64,000 bases of DNA from Eubacteriales bacterium. GTDB lineage: Bacteria; Bacillota; Clostridia; Oscillospirales; Butyricicoccaceae. The translations under genes and the position numbers were made by a program. Within the stretch, counting starts at the first letter, position 1. Every line of letters starts with the position of its first letter. The stretch is from contig JAUNGZ010000004.1 in the NCBI GenBank assembly GCA_030524205.1, positions 59,953-123,952 on the forward strand, written 5' to 3'. The notes beneath the pieces were generated by a model. The model ran no database searches. It saw nothing but the letters and a program-made list of their open reading frames with translations, and was not told where the DNA came from. Below are positions 48,496 to 57,711 of the stretch, piece after piece.

Positions 48496-49371
48496 GTGAA
48501 AAAAAGAGGACGATGGGGATATGTGTTTGTGCTGCCGGCCGCTCTGCTTTTTTTGCTCGTATATGGGATTCCGCTGGTCACAGTGTTTGTAACGTCATTG
48601 TTTGATTACAGGATTTTCCCGGACCGGTTTACGTTTATCGGCTTGGAGAATTACTGCAAGCTCTTCTTTCAGGATCAGGCCTTTTGGCAGGCGTTTTTCA
48701 ACACCGTCGTCTGGCTGCTGCTGCAATGCACCGTGCATGTGGCGCTCGGCGTTTTAATCGCGTTGATTCTGGCAAAGCGGCCGCGCGGATGGAAAACGAT
48801 CCGCGTTTGCTATATGATCCCGAACATCATTTCCGCTTCCGCGGTCGGCATGATTTTTATTAACTTTTACAACCCGGAGTTCGGCATTTTGAATTCTTTG
48901 CTCAGGCTGGCCGGCTTGGAGCATTTGCAGCACAACTGGCTGTACGACATGTCGACGGCCTTCCCGGCCGTCACCGTGACCTGGCTGCTGTTTGCCGGAT
49001 ATACCACAACGCTGGTGCTGGCCGAGATCCTTTCCGTGCCGGAATCTATTTTCGAGGCCGCCCGGGTGGACGGCGCGACCGGCGTGCAAATGGACGTGCG
49101 GATCACGCTGCCGTTGATCAAAAACATCATCGCAACTTCAACGGTCATGGCCGCCACCTACATGCTGCAAATGTTTGTGCTGCTGTACGTTACCACAAAG
49201 GGCGGGCCGAGCGGCTTGACGACCAATCTGCCGCTTTACCTATATAAAACCGCGCTGCTTGAAAACAATTACGGATATGCCAATACGATGGGCGTGTTTA
49301 TCATCCTGATCGGCATCGCCATCATGACGGCAATCAACCGTGCGTTCGGCGTAGGGAAAGGGGAGGAATAA
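48496..49371 (+). CDS. ABC sugar permease (LacF/UgpA-like)
   Basis: 291 residues from GTG 48,496. Six membrane helices. The coupling motif EAARVDGATGVQMDVRITLPLIKN is the sugar-type EAA loop. It is partner of the second permease, which starts 3 nt after its stop. Confidence 0.93.
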   Translation: MKKRGRWGYVFVLPAALLFLLVYGIPLVTVFVTSLFDYRIFPDRFTFIGLENYCKLFFQDQAFWQAFFNTVVWLLLQCTVHVALGVLIALILAKRPRGWKTIRVCYMIPNIISASAVGMIFINFYNPEFGILNSLLRLAGLEHLQHNWLYDMSTAFPAVTVTWLLFAGYTTTLVLAEILSVPESIFEAARVDGATGVQMDVRITLPLIKNIIATSTVMAATYMLQMFVLLYVTTKGGPSGLTTNLPLYLYKTALLENNYGYANTMGVFIILIGIAIMTAINRAFGVGKGEE

Positions 49372-49374
49372 ACG

Positions 49375-50217
49375 ATGAACAGAACCGCTCGCTGGCGCAG
49401 ACTGGCAATGCAGGCGATTTTATATCTGTTTCTGGCGGCAGTCGTTTGTGTTGCCGTCGCCCCGATCGTATGGGTCGTGCTTTCCTCCTTTAAAACCAAC
49501 GCGGAGATTCTAAACAACGCTTTGTCGTTTCCGACCTCCTTTGGGCTTGAAGGATACCGCATCGCGCTGGAATTGGCGCCGCTGGCAAAGTATTTTGTCA
49601 ACAGCCTGATCGTTTCAGGCCTGAGCACGGTTCTGAACGTTCTGGTATTGGCAATGGCGGCTTATGCCTTCGCCCGGCTGGAGTTCCGGGGGAAATCGCT
49701 GCTGTACATTATCCTTTGCACCGCCATGGTCATCCCGATGACCAGCCTGATGCACCCGGTGTATCTGGTGATCAACCGGCTGCATCTCTATGACACCAAG
49801 ACCGGTCTGGTTCTGGTATACGCGGCTTTGGGGCTTCCCATTTCTCTGATGATCCTGCGCAGCTTTTTCCTCACGGTTCCCAAAAGTCTGGAGGAAGCGG
49901 CCTATGTCGACGGCGCGGGCTTTGTGCGCACCTTTGCGCAGATTATGCTGCCGGTAGCCAAACCGGCGCTGGCCAGCGCCGGCGTGCTGCAGTTTTTAAC
50001 CGCGTGGAACGAGTTTACCTACGCGCTGGTGCTGACCAACTCCAATAACGCGCGGACCCTGCCCCTTTCCTTGGGATTTTTCACTTCACAATTCAGCTAC
50101 AACTACACCGCAATGTTTGCCGCCATCTCGATCGCTGTTTTGCCGAGCATTTTGGTTTTTGCAATCTTCCAAGAGCAGGTCGTAAACAGTATGGTCACCG
50201 GCGCGGTAAAGGAATAA
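49375..50217 (+). CDS. ABC sugar permease (LacG/UgpE-like)
   Basis: 280 residues, six membrane helices, EAA loop EEAAYVDGAGFVRTFAQIMLPVAKP. It forms the heterodimeric channel with the upstream permease. The sulfatase gene follows after 13 nt. Confidence 0.93.
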   Translation: MNRTARWRRLAMQAILYLFLAAVVCVAVAPIVWVVLSSFKTNAEILNNALSFPTSFGLEGYRIALELAPLAKYFVNSLIVSGLSTVLNVLVLAMAAYAFARLEFRGKSLLYIILCTAMVIPMTSLMHPVYLVINRLHLYDTKTGLVLVYAALGLPISLMILRSFFLTVPKSLEEAAYVDGAGFVRTFAQIMLPVAKPALASAGVLQFLTAWNEFTYALVLTNSNNARTLPLSLGFFTSQFSYNYTAMFAAISIAVLPSILVFAIFQEQVVNSMVTGAVKE

Positions 50218-50230
50218 GGAGGATTATGGC

Positions 50231-51688
50231 ATGCGAGTGCTTTTTCTGGATCTGGATACCCTGCGCCCCGATCATCTGGGGTGCTACGGGTATCTGCGCG
50301 ATACGTCGCCGAATATTGACCGGATTGCGCGGCAGGGCGTGCGGTTTGATCAATATTACTGCCCCAACGCGCCCTGCCTGCCGTCGCGGGCATCACTGGT
50401 TTCGGGCCGGTATGGGATCAGAAACGGCGTTTTGGGACACGGGGGAACGGCGGCCGATATGCGGCCGTACGGCAAGGGCCGCGACTTCCGCAGCCAGCAC
50501 GACGAAAACGGACTGTGGTACCAATTCAGAAAGGCCGGCTTCCATACGGCTTCGATCAGCACGTTTGCCGAACGGCATTCGGCTTGGTGGTTCAACGCCG
50601 GCTTTCATGAATGGTACAACGTCGGCGCAAAGGGCGATGAGTCCGCCGAGGAGATCATGCCCATTGCAGCCCGCTGGCTGAACGAGCATGCGGCCGAGGA
50701 CAACTGGCTGCTGCACATCAACTTCTGGGACGCCCACACGCCCTACCGGGCGCCGGCGTCGTACGGCGAGCCCTTCGCCGGGCAGCCGCTGCCGGATTTC
50801 TATACGCCGGAACGCTATGAGCGCCAAAAAAGCATGGCCGGGCCGTTTACGCTTCAGGACCAGAATATGTATGACGGAAATGCCGATCCGCGGTACCCGC
50901 GCCAGCTGGGAACGGCGCGTTCCTATGAGGATATGCGCCGCATTCTGGACGCCTACGATACCGGCATCCGGTACATGGACGAGCAGATCGGTTTGCTGCT
51001 CGACATATTAAAGCGGCAGAGCGTGCTGGACGACACCGCCGTTATCATCACCTCCGACCACGGCGAAAGCATGGGGGAGCTGGGAATCTATTCCGAGCAT
51101 GCGACAGCGGATGAAGCGATATCGCACATTCCAATGATCATCCGCTGGCCCGGCGGACAGCGCGGAACCGTGGACACCGCGTTCCATGCGAACGTGGACT
51201 TAGCGCCTACGATAGCGGAATTGCTCCGCCTGCCGGCCTATGAGGAGTGGGACGGAAAAAGCTATGCGCGGACGCTTTTAACCGGCGAGCAAAGCGGGCT
51301 GCCCTATGTCGTCCTTACCCAGTGCGCCCATGTGTTCCAGCGCGCGGTGCGGTTTGACCGCTACCTTTATATCCGCACCTATCATTGCGGCTATCATTTG
51401 TTCGATGAGGAAATGCTGTTCGATATTCAAAACGACCCGTTTGAAACGCAAGATTTGAAGGACCGGCTTCCCGAATTATGCGACCGCGGCGCGCACCTGC
51501 TCTCCCGCTGGGTGGAGGGCATGCTGCAAAAAACACCGCGGCTGGCCGATCCGCTTTGGACGGCGGTTCAGGAGGGGCCTCCGCACCATTGTGAAGGCCA
51601 GTTGGCCGCATATTGCGTTCGCTTGGAGCAGACCGGCCGCGCGGAGGCCGCCGCCCGGCTGCGGGAAAAATATCCGGAGGAATTGTAA
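50231..51688 (+). CDS. Cytoplasmic S1-family sulfatase (Cys-type)
   Basis: 485 residues with GGAGG before the ATG. The active-site motif is C49-L-P-S-R53 (NAPCLPSRASLVSG); the Cys must be converted to formylglycine. Calcium-site residues lie in LDLDTLRPDHLG and in TSDHGESMGE near 275. There is no signal peptide, so it acts inside the cell on an imported sulfated sugar. With NagB and a sugar kinase downstream but no NagA, an N-sulfoglucosamine or glucosamine O-sulfate substrate is plausible. No sulfatase-maturing enzyme is encoded in the window. Confidence 0.93.
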   Translation: MRVLFLDLDTLRPDHLGCYGYLRDTSPNIDRIARQGVRFDQYYCPNAPCLPSRASLVSGRYGIRNGVLGHGGTAADMRPYGKGRDFRSQHDENGLWYQFRKAGFHTASISTFAERHSAWWFNAGFHEWYNVGAKGDESAEEIMPIAARWLNEHAAEDNWLLHINFWDAHTPYRAPASYGEPFAGQPLPDFYTPERYERQKSMAGPFTLQDQNMYDGNADPRYPRQLGTARSYEDMRRILDAYDTGIRYMDEQIGLLLDILKRQSVLDDTAVIITSDHGESMGELGIYSEHATADEAISHIPMIIRWPGGQRGTVDTAFHANVDLAPTIAELLRLPAYEEWDGKSYARTLLTGEQSGLPYVVLTQCAHVFQRAVRFDRYLYIRTYHCGYHLFDEEMLFDIQNDPFETQDLKDRLPELCDRGAHLLSRWVEGMLQKTPRLADPLWTAVQEGPPHHCEGQLAAYCVRLEQTGRAEAAARLREKYPEEL

Positions 51689-51702
51689 AAGGGGAAGCGG
51701 AA

Positions 51703-52353
51703 ATGCGCGTATTCACTGCTTTTTTTGCGGAAGAGAACGAGCCTGCCAATGGCGTCCTGCAATTTGTCAAACGCTTTTGGGGCTCCCTTTGGGATATCAT
51801 TAAGCTCAACCTGTTATTCCTGCTCTGCTGCCTGCCTGTTGTAACAGCCGGCGCCGCCTTAGCCGGCTTGACGGAGGCGTCATACCGTCTGGCAAGCGAC
51901 GACGGCCGCGGGATTTGGCATGATTTTTTTCAAGGCGCGTCCCGGCATTGGAAGGCGTTCACACTGTATCTGATGCTTGAACTACCGCTCGGGGCGCTGC
52001 TCCTTTTTTCTATTCTCCAATACGGCCGGTGGCTTGCCCACCCGGCGGCGGCCGTCGCAGGCGCTCTGTGCATAGGGCTCGGCCTATTTTGCTTTGCGGC
52101 CGCCTGTTATCTGCACAGCGTGCGGATATCCGACGGCCTGCCGTTGAAAAAAGCCCTGAAAAATGCGGTCTGTCTGGTTTTGCTGGGGCTTCCCGATTTT
52201 GGGTTTTTGGGCGGCGTTTTGATTTTATGGTGGCTGGGGATCGCAATGCTGCCGTACAGTTTGCCGGCCTTTGTGCTGTTTTTGCCCGCCGCCGCGGCTT
52301 TTACCAGCTCCTTTGCCTCCTTGCGGACGGCGGCGCGCTATCCGGCAGGCTGA
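51703..52353 (+). CDS. YesL-like DUF624 membrane protein
   Basis: 216 residues from ATG 51,703. Five or so membrane helices (about 24-46, 77-99, 105-130, 150-172, 175-200). The LWDIIKLNLLFLLCCLPVVTAGAALAGL opening is typical of DUF624/YesL. YesL genes travel with YesMN kinase pairs and sugar ABC importers. The function is unknown, possibly signalling between transporter and kinase. It lies in the same operon, 14 nt after the sulfatase. Confidence 0.85.
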   Translation: MRVFTAFFAEENEPANGVLQFVKRFWGSLWDIIKLNLLFLLCCLPVVTAGAALAGLTEASYRLASDDGRGIWHDFFQGASRHWKAFTLYLMLELPLGALLLFSILQYGRWLAHPAAAVAGALCIGLGLFCFAAACYLHSVRISDGLPLKKALKNAVCLVLLGLPDFGFLGGVLILWWLGIAMLPYSLPAFVLFLPAAAAFTSSFASLRTAARYPAG

Positions 52354-52507
52354 AAAACGCCGCCGCGCGGGAGCAGGCGGAATATTTTATGCAATCGCAG
52401 AAAAAAACAGGCGAAATAGCTGCAAAACCGGCCTTCCCCTTCCGGAACGCACGGTGTCCAGCCTGATCGCCGGTGCAGACAAGGAATAAGAAAGGAAGGA
52501 ACACAAG

Positions 52508-53623
52508 ATGTCAAGCATAACGCTGAAAAATATCGAAAAGACCTACCCGGGGAACGTGAAGGTCATCGAGGATCTGAATTTAGAAATCCGGGACAAGGAA
52601 TTCATTATTTTGGTAGGGCCTTCGGGCTGCGGCAAGTCGACGACGCTGCGCATGATCGCGGGTCTGGAGGAGGTGACGGGGGGCGAGCTGTGCATCGGGG
52701 AGCGCCGTGTGAACGACGTTCCGCCGAAGGACCGCGACATCGCGATGGTGTTCCAGAACTACGCGCTCTATCCGCACATGACGGTGTACAAGAACATGGC
52801 GTTCGCGCTGTCGCTGCGCAAGGAGGATAAAAGGGTCATCGACCAAAAGGTGCGCGAGGCGGCCAAAATTCTGGATATCGAGCATTTGCTCAACCGCAAG
52901 CCCAAGGCGCTGTCGGGCGGGCAGCGGCAGCGCGTGGCGCTGGGGCGCGCGATGGTGCGGGACCCAGCGGTGTTCCTGCTGGACGAGCCGCTGTCCAATC
53001 TGGACGCCAAGCTGCGCACGCAGATGCGCACCGAGATCACCAAGCTGCACAAGCGGCTGGAAACGACGTTCGTCTACGTCACGCACGACCAGACCGAGGC
53101 AATGACGATGGGCGACCGCATCGTGGTGATGAAGGACGGCGAAATCCAGCAGGTGGACACGCCGCAGAACCTGTATGACAGCCCGTGCAACCTGTTCGTG
53201 GCGGGATTCATCGGCTCGCCGCAGATGAACTTTATCGACGCTGTGCTGGTTCAAAGGGACGGCGCGTACCGCGTCGAATTCGGCCCGTACTCGATCCCGC
53301 TGCACGAGGGCATGGCCGAACGGGCCGATCTGGCGGCCTACGAGGGCAGGCCGGTCGTGCTGGGCGTGCGGCCGGAGGACCTGCACACCGAGCCCGCGTT
53401 CTTGGACGCCTCGCAGGAGAGCGCGATCGAGCTGAAGGTCGATCTGGCCGAGCTGATGGGCGCGGAAATCTACCTGTACGGCGAAACGGCGGGCGCGCCG
53501 CTGACCGTGCGCGCGCCCAGCCGGGTGCGGGCGCGGGCGGGCGACGCCGTGCGTCTGGCGGTCGACCGCAACAAAATGCATCTGTTCGATAAGGAAACCG
53601 AACGGGTGATCAGCAACGGATAA
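52508..53623 (+). CDS. MsmX/UgpC-type ABC transporter ATPase
   Basis: 371 residues. Walker A is GPSGCGKSTT, the Q-loop is MVFQNYALYPHMTV, the signature is LSGGQRQR and Walker B is VFLLDEPLSNLD. A C-terminal TOBE-type regulatory domain (about 240-370) has PQMNFIDAVLV and VLGVRPEDL. These ATPases serve several sugar importers. GC content rises in this and the following genes relative to those before it, hinting at a different origin or a highly expressed block. Confidence 0.94.
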   Translation: MSSITLKNIEKTYPGNVKVIEDLNLEIRDKEFIILVGPSGCGKSTTLRMIAGLEEVTGGELCIGERRVNDVPPKDRDIAMVFQNYALYPHMTVYKNMAFALSLRKEDKRVIDQKVREAAKILDIEHLLNRKPKALSGGQRQRVALGRAMVRDPAVFLLDEPLSNLDAKLRTQMRTEITKLHKRLETTFVYVTHDQTEAMTMGDRIVVMKDGEIQQVDTPQNLYDSPCNLFVAGFIGSPQMNFIDAVLVQRDGAYRVEFGPYSIPLHEGMAERADLAAYEGRPVVLGVRPEDLHTEPAFLDASQESAIELKVDLAELMGAEIYLYGETAGAPLTVRAPSRVRARAGDAVRLAVDRNKMHLFDKETERVISNG

Positions 53624-53730
53624 GCGAAAGAGGGGAAGCACCGTGGCGCTGTTCCGGCCGAGCTGCTTACAGGAAGGTCCGTGCGTCGAGCGGCTGGTGA
53701 TCCGAAAAAACAACAACGGAGGAGAAAACA

Positions 53731-54819
53731 ATGATTAAAGTAGGCGTAATCGGTCTGGGCGAGGTTTCCCAGTGCATGCACCTGCCGATTTTGCAGGATA
53801 TGTGCGAAAAATACGAGGTGACGGCGGTTTCCGACGTCGCCCCCTCGCTGGTCGGCTTTATCGCAAAGAAATACCGCATCAGGGACACCTATCTGGACGC
53901 GGCCGAGCTGATCGACAAGGCCGACATCGACGCGGTGCTCATCCTGTCGCCCGACCAGTACCACGGCGAGTACGCCGCGCGGGCGCTCAAAGCGGGCAAG
54001 CACGTGTTCGTGGAAAAGCCCGTCACGCTGTGTCTGGACGAGCTGAAAGAGCTGATCGAGCTGAAAAAGCAGTATCCGGAGCAGACCGTCATGGTCGGCT
54101 ACATGCGGCGCTACGCGGGGCCGTACCTCAAGGCCAAGGAGCTTTTGACCGAAAAGCCGATGAAAACCGAATACCTGCGCTTCCGCGACATCATTCTGGA
54201 AGCGCCGTTCTTCATCGGGCAGACAAGGCAGGTGTTTTATCCGGACGACGTGCCCGCCGAGGTCATCCGCGAGGGCGGCGCGCGCCGCCGCGCGCACCTC
54301 GACCGCGCGATCGGCGCGGACGCGACCGACGAGATGCGCACCACCTACCAGATGATGACCGGCCTTGGCTGCCACTCGTTCGCGGCGGTGCGCGAGCTGT
54401 TCGGCGCGCCGAAGAAGATCCATTCGGTCACGACCGCCGCGAACGGCGAGCAGGTCGTGATCGTCATGGAGTTCGAGGGCGGCTTCCTCGGTACCTACGA
54501 GCTGGTCAACAACCAGAGCATCGTGCAGTTCGACGCCGCGATCGAGGTGTTCCAGCAGACCCGCAAGGTGCTGGTCAAGTACGAAACGCCCTATCTGCGC
54601 TACCAGCCCGCGCAGGTCGAGGTGATCGAATCGAACGACAAGGACACCAAGACCACCGTTTACGGCCCGGATTTCCGCGACGCGTTCCACACCGAGCTCA
54701 AGCTGTTCGCCGCGTGCATCGAGACCGGCAGGCAGCCCAAGACCAATTTGGAGGACGCTGTGGCCGATTTGGAGCTGTTTCAGGAGATCATCCGTGTGAT
54801 GAAGGCGCAGAAGGGATAA
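53731..54819 (+). CDS. Gfo/Idh/MocA-family dehydrogenase
   Basis: 362 residues. The N-terminal Rossmann domain starts IKVGVIGLGEVSQ (GxGxxS). The catalytic EKP is in GKHVFVEKPVTL, and the C-terminal dimer and substrate domain follows. It oxidises a sugar or cyclitol hydroxyl with NAD(P). Next to an IolE-like TIM barrel it could act in an inositol-type pathway or in the 3-keto-glycoside route that splits glycosidic bonds without a hydrolase. It lies 11 nt ahead of the IolE-like gene. Confidence 0.93.
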   Translation: MIKVGVIGLGEVSQCMHLPILQDMCEKYEVTAVSDVAPSLVGFIAKKYRIRDTYLDAAELIDKADIDAVLILSPDQYHGEYAARALKAGKHVFVEKPVTLCLDELKELIELKKQYPEQTVMVGYMRRYAGPYLKAKELLTEKPMKTEYLRFRDIILEAPFFIGQTRQVFYPDDVPAEVIREGGARRRAHLDRAIGADATDEMRTTYQMMTGLGCHSFAAVRELFGAPKKIHSVTTAANGEQVVIVMEFEGGFLGTYELVNNQSIVQFDAAIEVFQQTRKVLVKYETPYLRYQPAQVEVIESNDKDTKTTVYGPDFRDAFHTELKLFAACIETGRQPKTNLEDAVADLELFQEIIRVMKAQKG

Positions 54820-54830
54820 GGAGGATAGCG

Positions 54831-55730
54831 GTGAGCCAAGTGAAAATCGCGACCGCGCCCTGCTCGTGGGGCGTTTGGTACGCCGACGGCACGCCCTCGG
54901 GCACGCCGTGGCAAACCTTCCTCGACCAAGCGGCCGAGGCCGGCTACAAGGCGCTCGAGCTCGGGCCGGACGGCTACCTGCCGGCCGACGAGGCAAAGCT
55001 CCGGGAGGAGCTGCAAAAGCGCGGCCTGTCGGTCTGCGCGGGCACAGCCTGCTACCAGTTCGACAAGGGCGCGTCCTTCGCCGCTTTCTGGCCGCGGGTC
55101 GAGGCGCTGTGTAAGCGCCTGACCGCGCTGGGCGCGAAGTATTTGGTGACGATGGACGAATCCGACGTCGGCCTGTACAGCGAAAAGAAGCGGGACATGG
55201 GCGCGGACGAATGGAACGCGTTCCTGACCAAGCTCCGCGACATGGGCAAATACACGAAAAACGAGTTCGACATCGAGGTCGTCTATCACCCGCACATCAA
55301 AACGATGGTCGAGTACGAGGACGAGATCGTCCGCCTGATGGACTTCACCGGCCTTAACCTATGCTTCGACACCGGCCACCACGCTTACGACAACGGAAAC
55401 GGCCAAAAGGGCGACCCGTCCGCGCCGGCTTTCATGCGGCGCTTCGCTTCGCGCATCGCCTACCTGCATTTCAAGCAGGTGGACGGGGCGGTCTATCAAA
55501 AGGTCATGGCCGAGCACATCGACTCGGACACCGCGTTCGACATCAACGTGATGTGCGACCTGCCCGACGGCATCATTGATTTTACCGAGGTGAAAAGGGC
55601 GATGGACGACATCGGCTTTTCGGGCGTCGCGGTGGTCGAGTCCGACATGCCGCGCGCGACGACCGCCGAGGCCTTCGCCTCGGCAAAGCGCAATTTGAAC
55701 TACCTGCGCGACATCCATATCATCGACTGA
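54831..55730 (+). CDS. IolE-like sugar phosphate isomerase/epimerase (TIM barrel)
   Basis: 299 residues from GTG 54,831 after AAGGAGG. It is a xylose-isomerase-like TIM barrel. KIATAPCSWGVWYADG at the start is very like inosose dehydratase. Metal-site residues are in IEVVYHPH, LCFDTGHHAY, YLHFKQVDG and VAVVESDM. It could dehydrate a keto-inositol or 3-keto sugar made by the adjacent dehydrogenase. The exact reaction cannot be told from sequence. Confidence 0.9.
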   Translation: MSQVKIATAPCSWGVWYADGTPSGTPWQTFLDQAAEAGYKALELGPDGYLPADEAKLREELQKRGLSVCAGTACYQFDKGASFAAFWPRVEALCKRLTALGAKYLVTMDESDVGLYSEKKRDMGADEWNAFLTKLRDMGKYTKNEFDIEVVYHPHIKTMVEYEDEIVRLMDFTGLNLCFDTGHHAYDNGNGQKGDPSAPAFMRRFASRIAYLHFKQVDGAVYQKVMAEHIDSDTAFDINVMCDLPDGIIDFTEVKRAMDDIGFSGVAVVESDMPRATTAEAFASAKRNLNYLRDIHIID

Positions 55731-55744
55731 GGAGGGAAACCGCT

Positions 55745-56467
55745 GTGGAACTGATCATCTGCAAGGATTATGAGGAAATGAGCCGCAAGGCCGCGTCGCT
55801 CGCGGCGGACAGCGTGCGGCAAAACCCGCGGGCGCTTTTAAGCTTTCCGGGCGGCGATACGCCGCTCGGCATGGTGCATGCGTTCGCCGATCTGGTCAAC
55901 GCGGGCGAGGTGGATATCTCGAAGGCGCGCTATGTGTCGCTCGACGAGTGGGTCGGCCTGTCGGACACGGACGAGGGCTCGTGCGGCCTGTTCAACCGCA
56001 CCGAGCTGCTCGGCCGCCTGCAAAAGCCGTTTTTGGACGCGCACATCATCGACGGCGCGGCAAAGGATATCGAGGCCGAGCGCAAGGCGCTCGACGCTTA
56101 CATCGCGCGGTACGGCCCGCTGGACGTGTCCGTTTTGGGCATCGGCATGAACGGCCACCTCGGCTTTAACGAGGACGGGGTGGACTTCGGCCTGCACGCG
56201 CATATCATCCCGCTGTCCGACGTGACCAAAAAGGTGATGACCAAGTATTTCGGAGAAAAATGCCATCCCGAATACGGCATTTCGCAGGGTATCGCGCAGA
56301 TCATGGCGGCGAAAAAGGTCGTGTTGATCGCAAACGGCGCGCACAAGGCGGATATCCTTGCCCAAGCGGTGCGCGGCGAGGTGACAAACCGCGTGCCCGC
56401 CTCGGTGCTGCAAAACCACCCGAACTGCTTTGTCGTGGCGGATGAAGCGGCCGCGGCAAAGCTATGA
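55745..56467 (+). CDS. nagB: Glucosamine-6-phosphate deaminase
   Basis: 240 residues from a GTG start after GAGGAGGG. Motifs are LLSFPGGDTPLGMVHAF, the catalytic VSLDEWVGL, and GIGMNGHLGFNEDG (Asn at the position where E. coli has Asp, as in Gram-positive enzymes). It converts glucosamine 6-phosphate to fructose 6-phosphate and ammonia. No NagA deacetylase is encoded nearby, so the amino sugar probably arrives without an acetyl group. The stop overlaps the kinase start (ATGA). Confidence 0.9.
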   Translation: MELIICKDYEEMSRKAASLAADSVRQNPRALLSFPGGDTPLGMVHAFADLVNAGEVDISKARYVSLDEWVGLSDTDEGSCGLFNRTELLGRLQKPFLDAHIIDGAAKDIEAERKALDAYIARYGPLDVSVLGIGMNGHLGFNEDGVDFGLHAHIIPLSDVTKKVMTKYFGEKCHPEYGISQGIAQIMAAKKVVLIANGAHKADILAQAVRGEVTNRVPASVLQNHPNCFVVADEAAAAKL

Positions 56468-57528
56468 GCTGGCGGGCCGCGCTGCGCGGACGCGAGGCCG
56501 AAATCGCCGGCAAAAAGCTGACCGTGGGCTTTGACGGCTTCACCGACCTGATCGCGCGCCCGCTGCGGCGGGCGGCGGCGGACGGCGCGCCTGCGCAGCC
56601 GTTTGACACGATACGGGAGTTCGGCGAGTTTCTGGTAAGCAAGGCCGAAAAAAGCTGCTCGGTCGAGCTGCGGGTCGAGGCGCGGCAGCTGGGCGGCAAC
56701 CTGCCGTTCCTGTCGCGCGGCGCGGGCGGGCTGGGGCTGGACGTGCGCTGCATCGGCATGCTGGGCGCCGGCGCGGCGGAGGAGCCGTTCCGCAATATGC
56801 CGTGCACGCTGTACCCGTTCGCGCCCTCGGGGCAATCCACCTGTCTGGAATTCCGGGACGGCAAGGTCATGCTCGCGGCGGACTGCGCGCTGCCGGGCGA
56901 CGCGTGGCAGCTGGTGCTGGACGCGACGGACGGCCGCGCGCCCGCGCTGTTCGACGGGGCCGACCTGCTCGCGCTGGTCAACTGGAGCGAGCTTTCCTTC
57001 GCGCACGGGCTGTGGGAGAAAACGCTCGCGTCGCTCGGCGCGGCGGACAAAACGCGCTTCGCGTTTTTCGACCTGTGCGACGTGTCCCGCAAAACGGAGG
57101 AGCAGATCGACGCGGTGCTGCGCCTGATCGGCGGCTTCGCCCAAAAGCGCACCGCGGTTTTGAGCCTGAACGAAAACGAGGCGCTTACCGTGTCCGCCGC
57201 CGTGCTGGGCGGCGTGCGGGAGATTGAGCGCATCGCGGCCGCGGTGCGGCGCAAATACGGCGTGGACGAGGTGCTCGTCCACACCGTGCGCGACAGCCTG
57301 CTGCTGACCGCGCGGGGCCTGACCCGCCTGCCCACCGACTTCGTGCCCGCGCCCAAAATATCCACCGGCGCGGGCGACAACTTCAACGCCGCCTCCTGCT
57401 TCGCCGCCGTCTTAGGGCTGAACGACCGCGACCGCCTCGCCTTTGCCAACGACTTCGCGCATTTTTATATTCAATTCGGGTTTAATCCGACGCTGGAGGA
57501 ATTATATGAAAGCCGACAGCTCTGCTGA
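56464..57528 (+). CDS. PfkB-family carbohydrate kinase
   Basis: 354 residues. The C-terminal PfkB signature STGAGDNFNAASCFA holds the catalytic Asp. The N-terminal sugar-binding region is VGFDGFTDLIARP, then LGGNLPFLSRGAGGLG. Translation is coupled to nagB. It probably phosphorylates the sugar released by the sulfatase (glucosamine in my model) to feed NagB. It is longer and more divergent than fructokinase or ribokinase. Confidence 0.85.
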   Translation: MSWRAALRGREAEIAGKKLTVGFDGFTDLIARPLRRAAADGAPAQPFDTIREFGEFLVSKAEKSCSVELRVEARQLGGNLPFLSRGAGGLGLDVRCIGMLGAGAAEEPFRNMPCTLYPFAPSGQSTCLEFRDGKVMLAADCALPGDAWQLVLDATDGRAPALFDGADLLALVNWSELSFAHGLWEKTLASLGAADKTRFAFFDLCDVSRKTEEQIDAVLRLIGGFAQKRTAVLSLNENEALTVSAAVLGGVREIERIAAAVRRKYGVDEVLVHTVRDSLLLTARGLTRLPTDFVPAPKISTGAGDNFNAASCFAAVLGLNDRDRLAFANDFAHFYIQFGFNPTLEELYESRQLC

Positions 57529-57642
57529 CAATCCAAACAAGGCTATCGGCCTAAACGGCAGGCTATATCCTGTCTGCACACGTGCATGTCTTTTTTAACG
57601 CGCCCGCAGCTTGCAACTACAATCTTTTCTTCTTTTCTTTGA

Positions 57643-57666
57643 GAGGGCTGCCCGCGGGCGGCCCTC
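57643..57666. terminator. GC-rich hairpin after the sugar operon
   Basis: GAGGGCTGCCC / GGGCGGCCCTC around a GC centre. The T-run is weak on the plus side, so it is a possible terminator. Confidence 0.45.
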
Positions 57667-57711
57667 AAATTTATATAAACCGGTATATGTTCGACGCTTA
57701 GGAGGAATGGA

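Noticed and set aside
56130-56175. Loss of the NagB catalytic Asp (Asn in GIGMNGH)
   Set aside because: Gram-positive NagB enzymes normally have Asn here, so this is not a defect.
56098-57449. Long minus-strand ORFs opposite nagB and the kinase
   Set aside because: High GC content leaves open frames on the reverse strand; the plus-strand proteins have clear family motifs.
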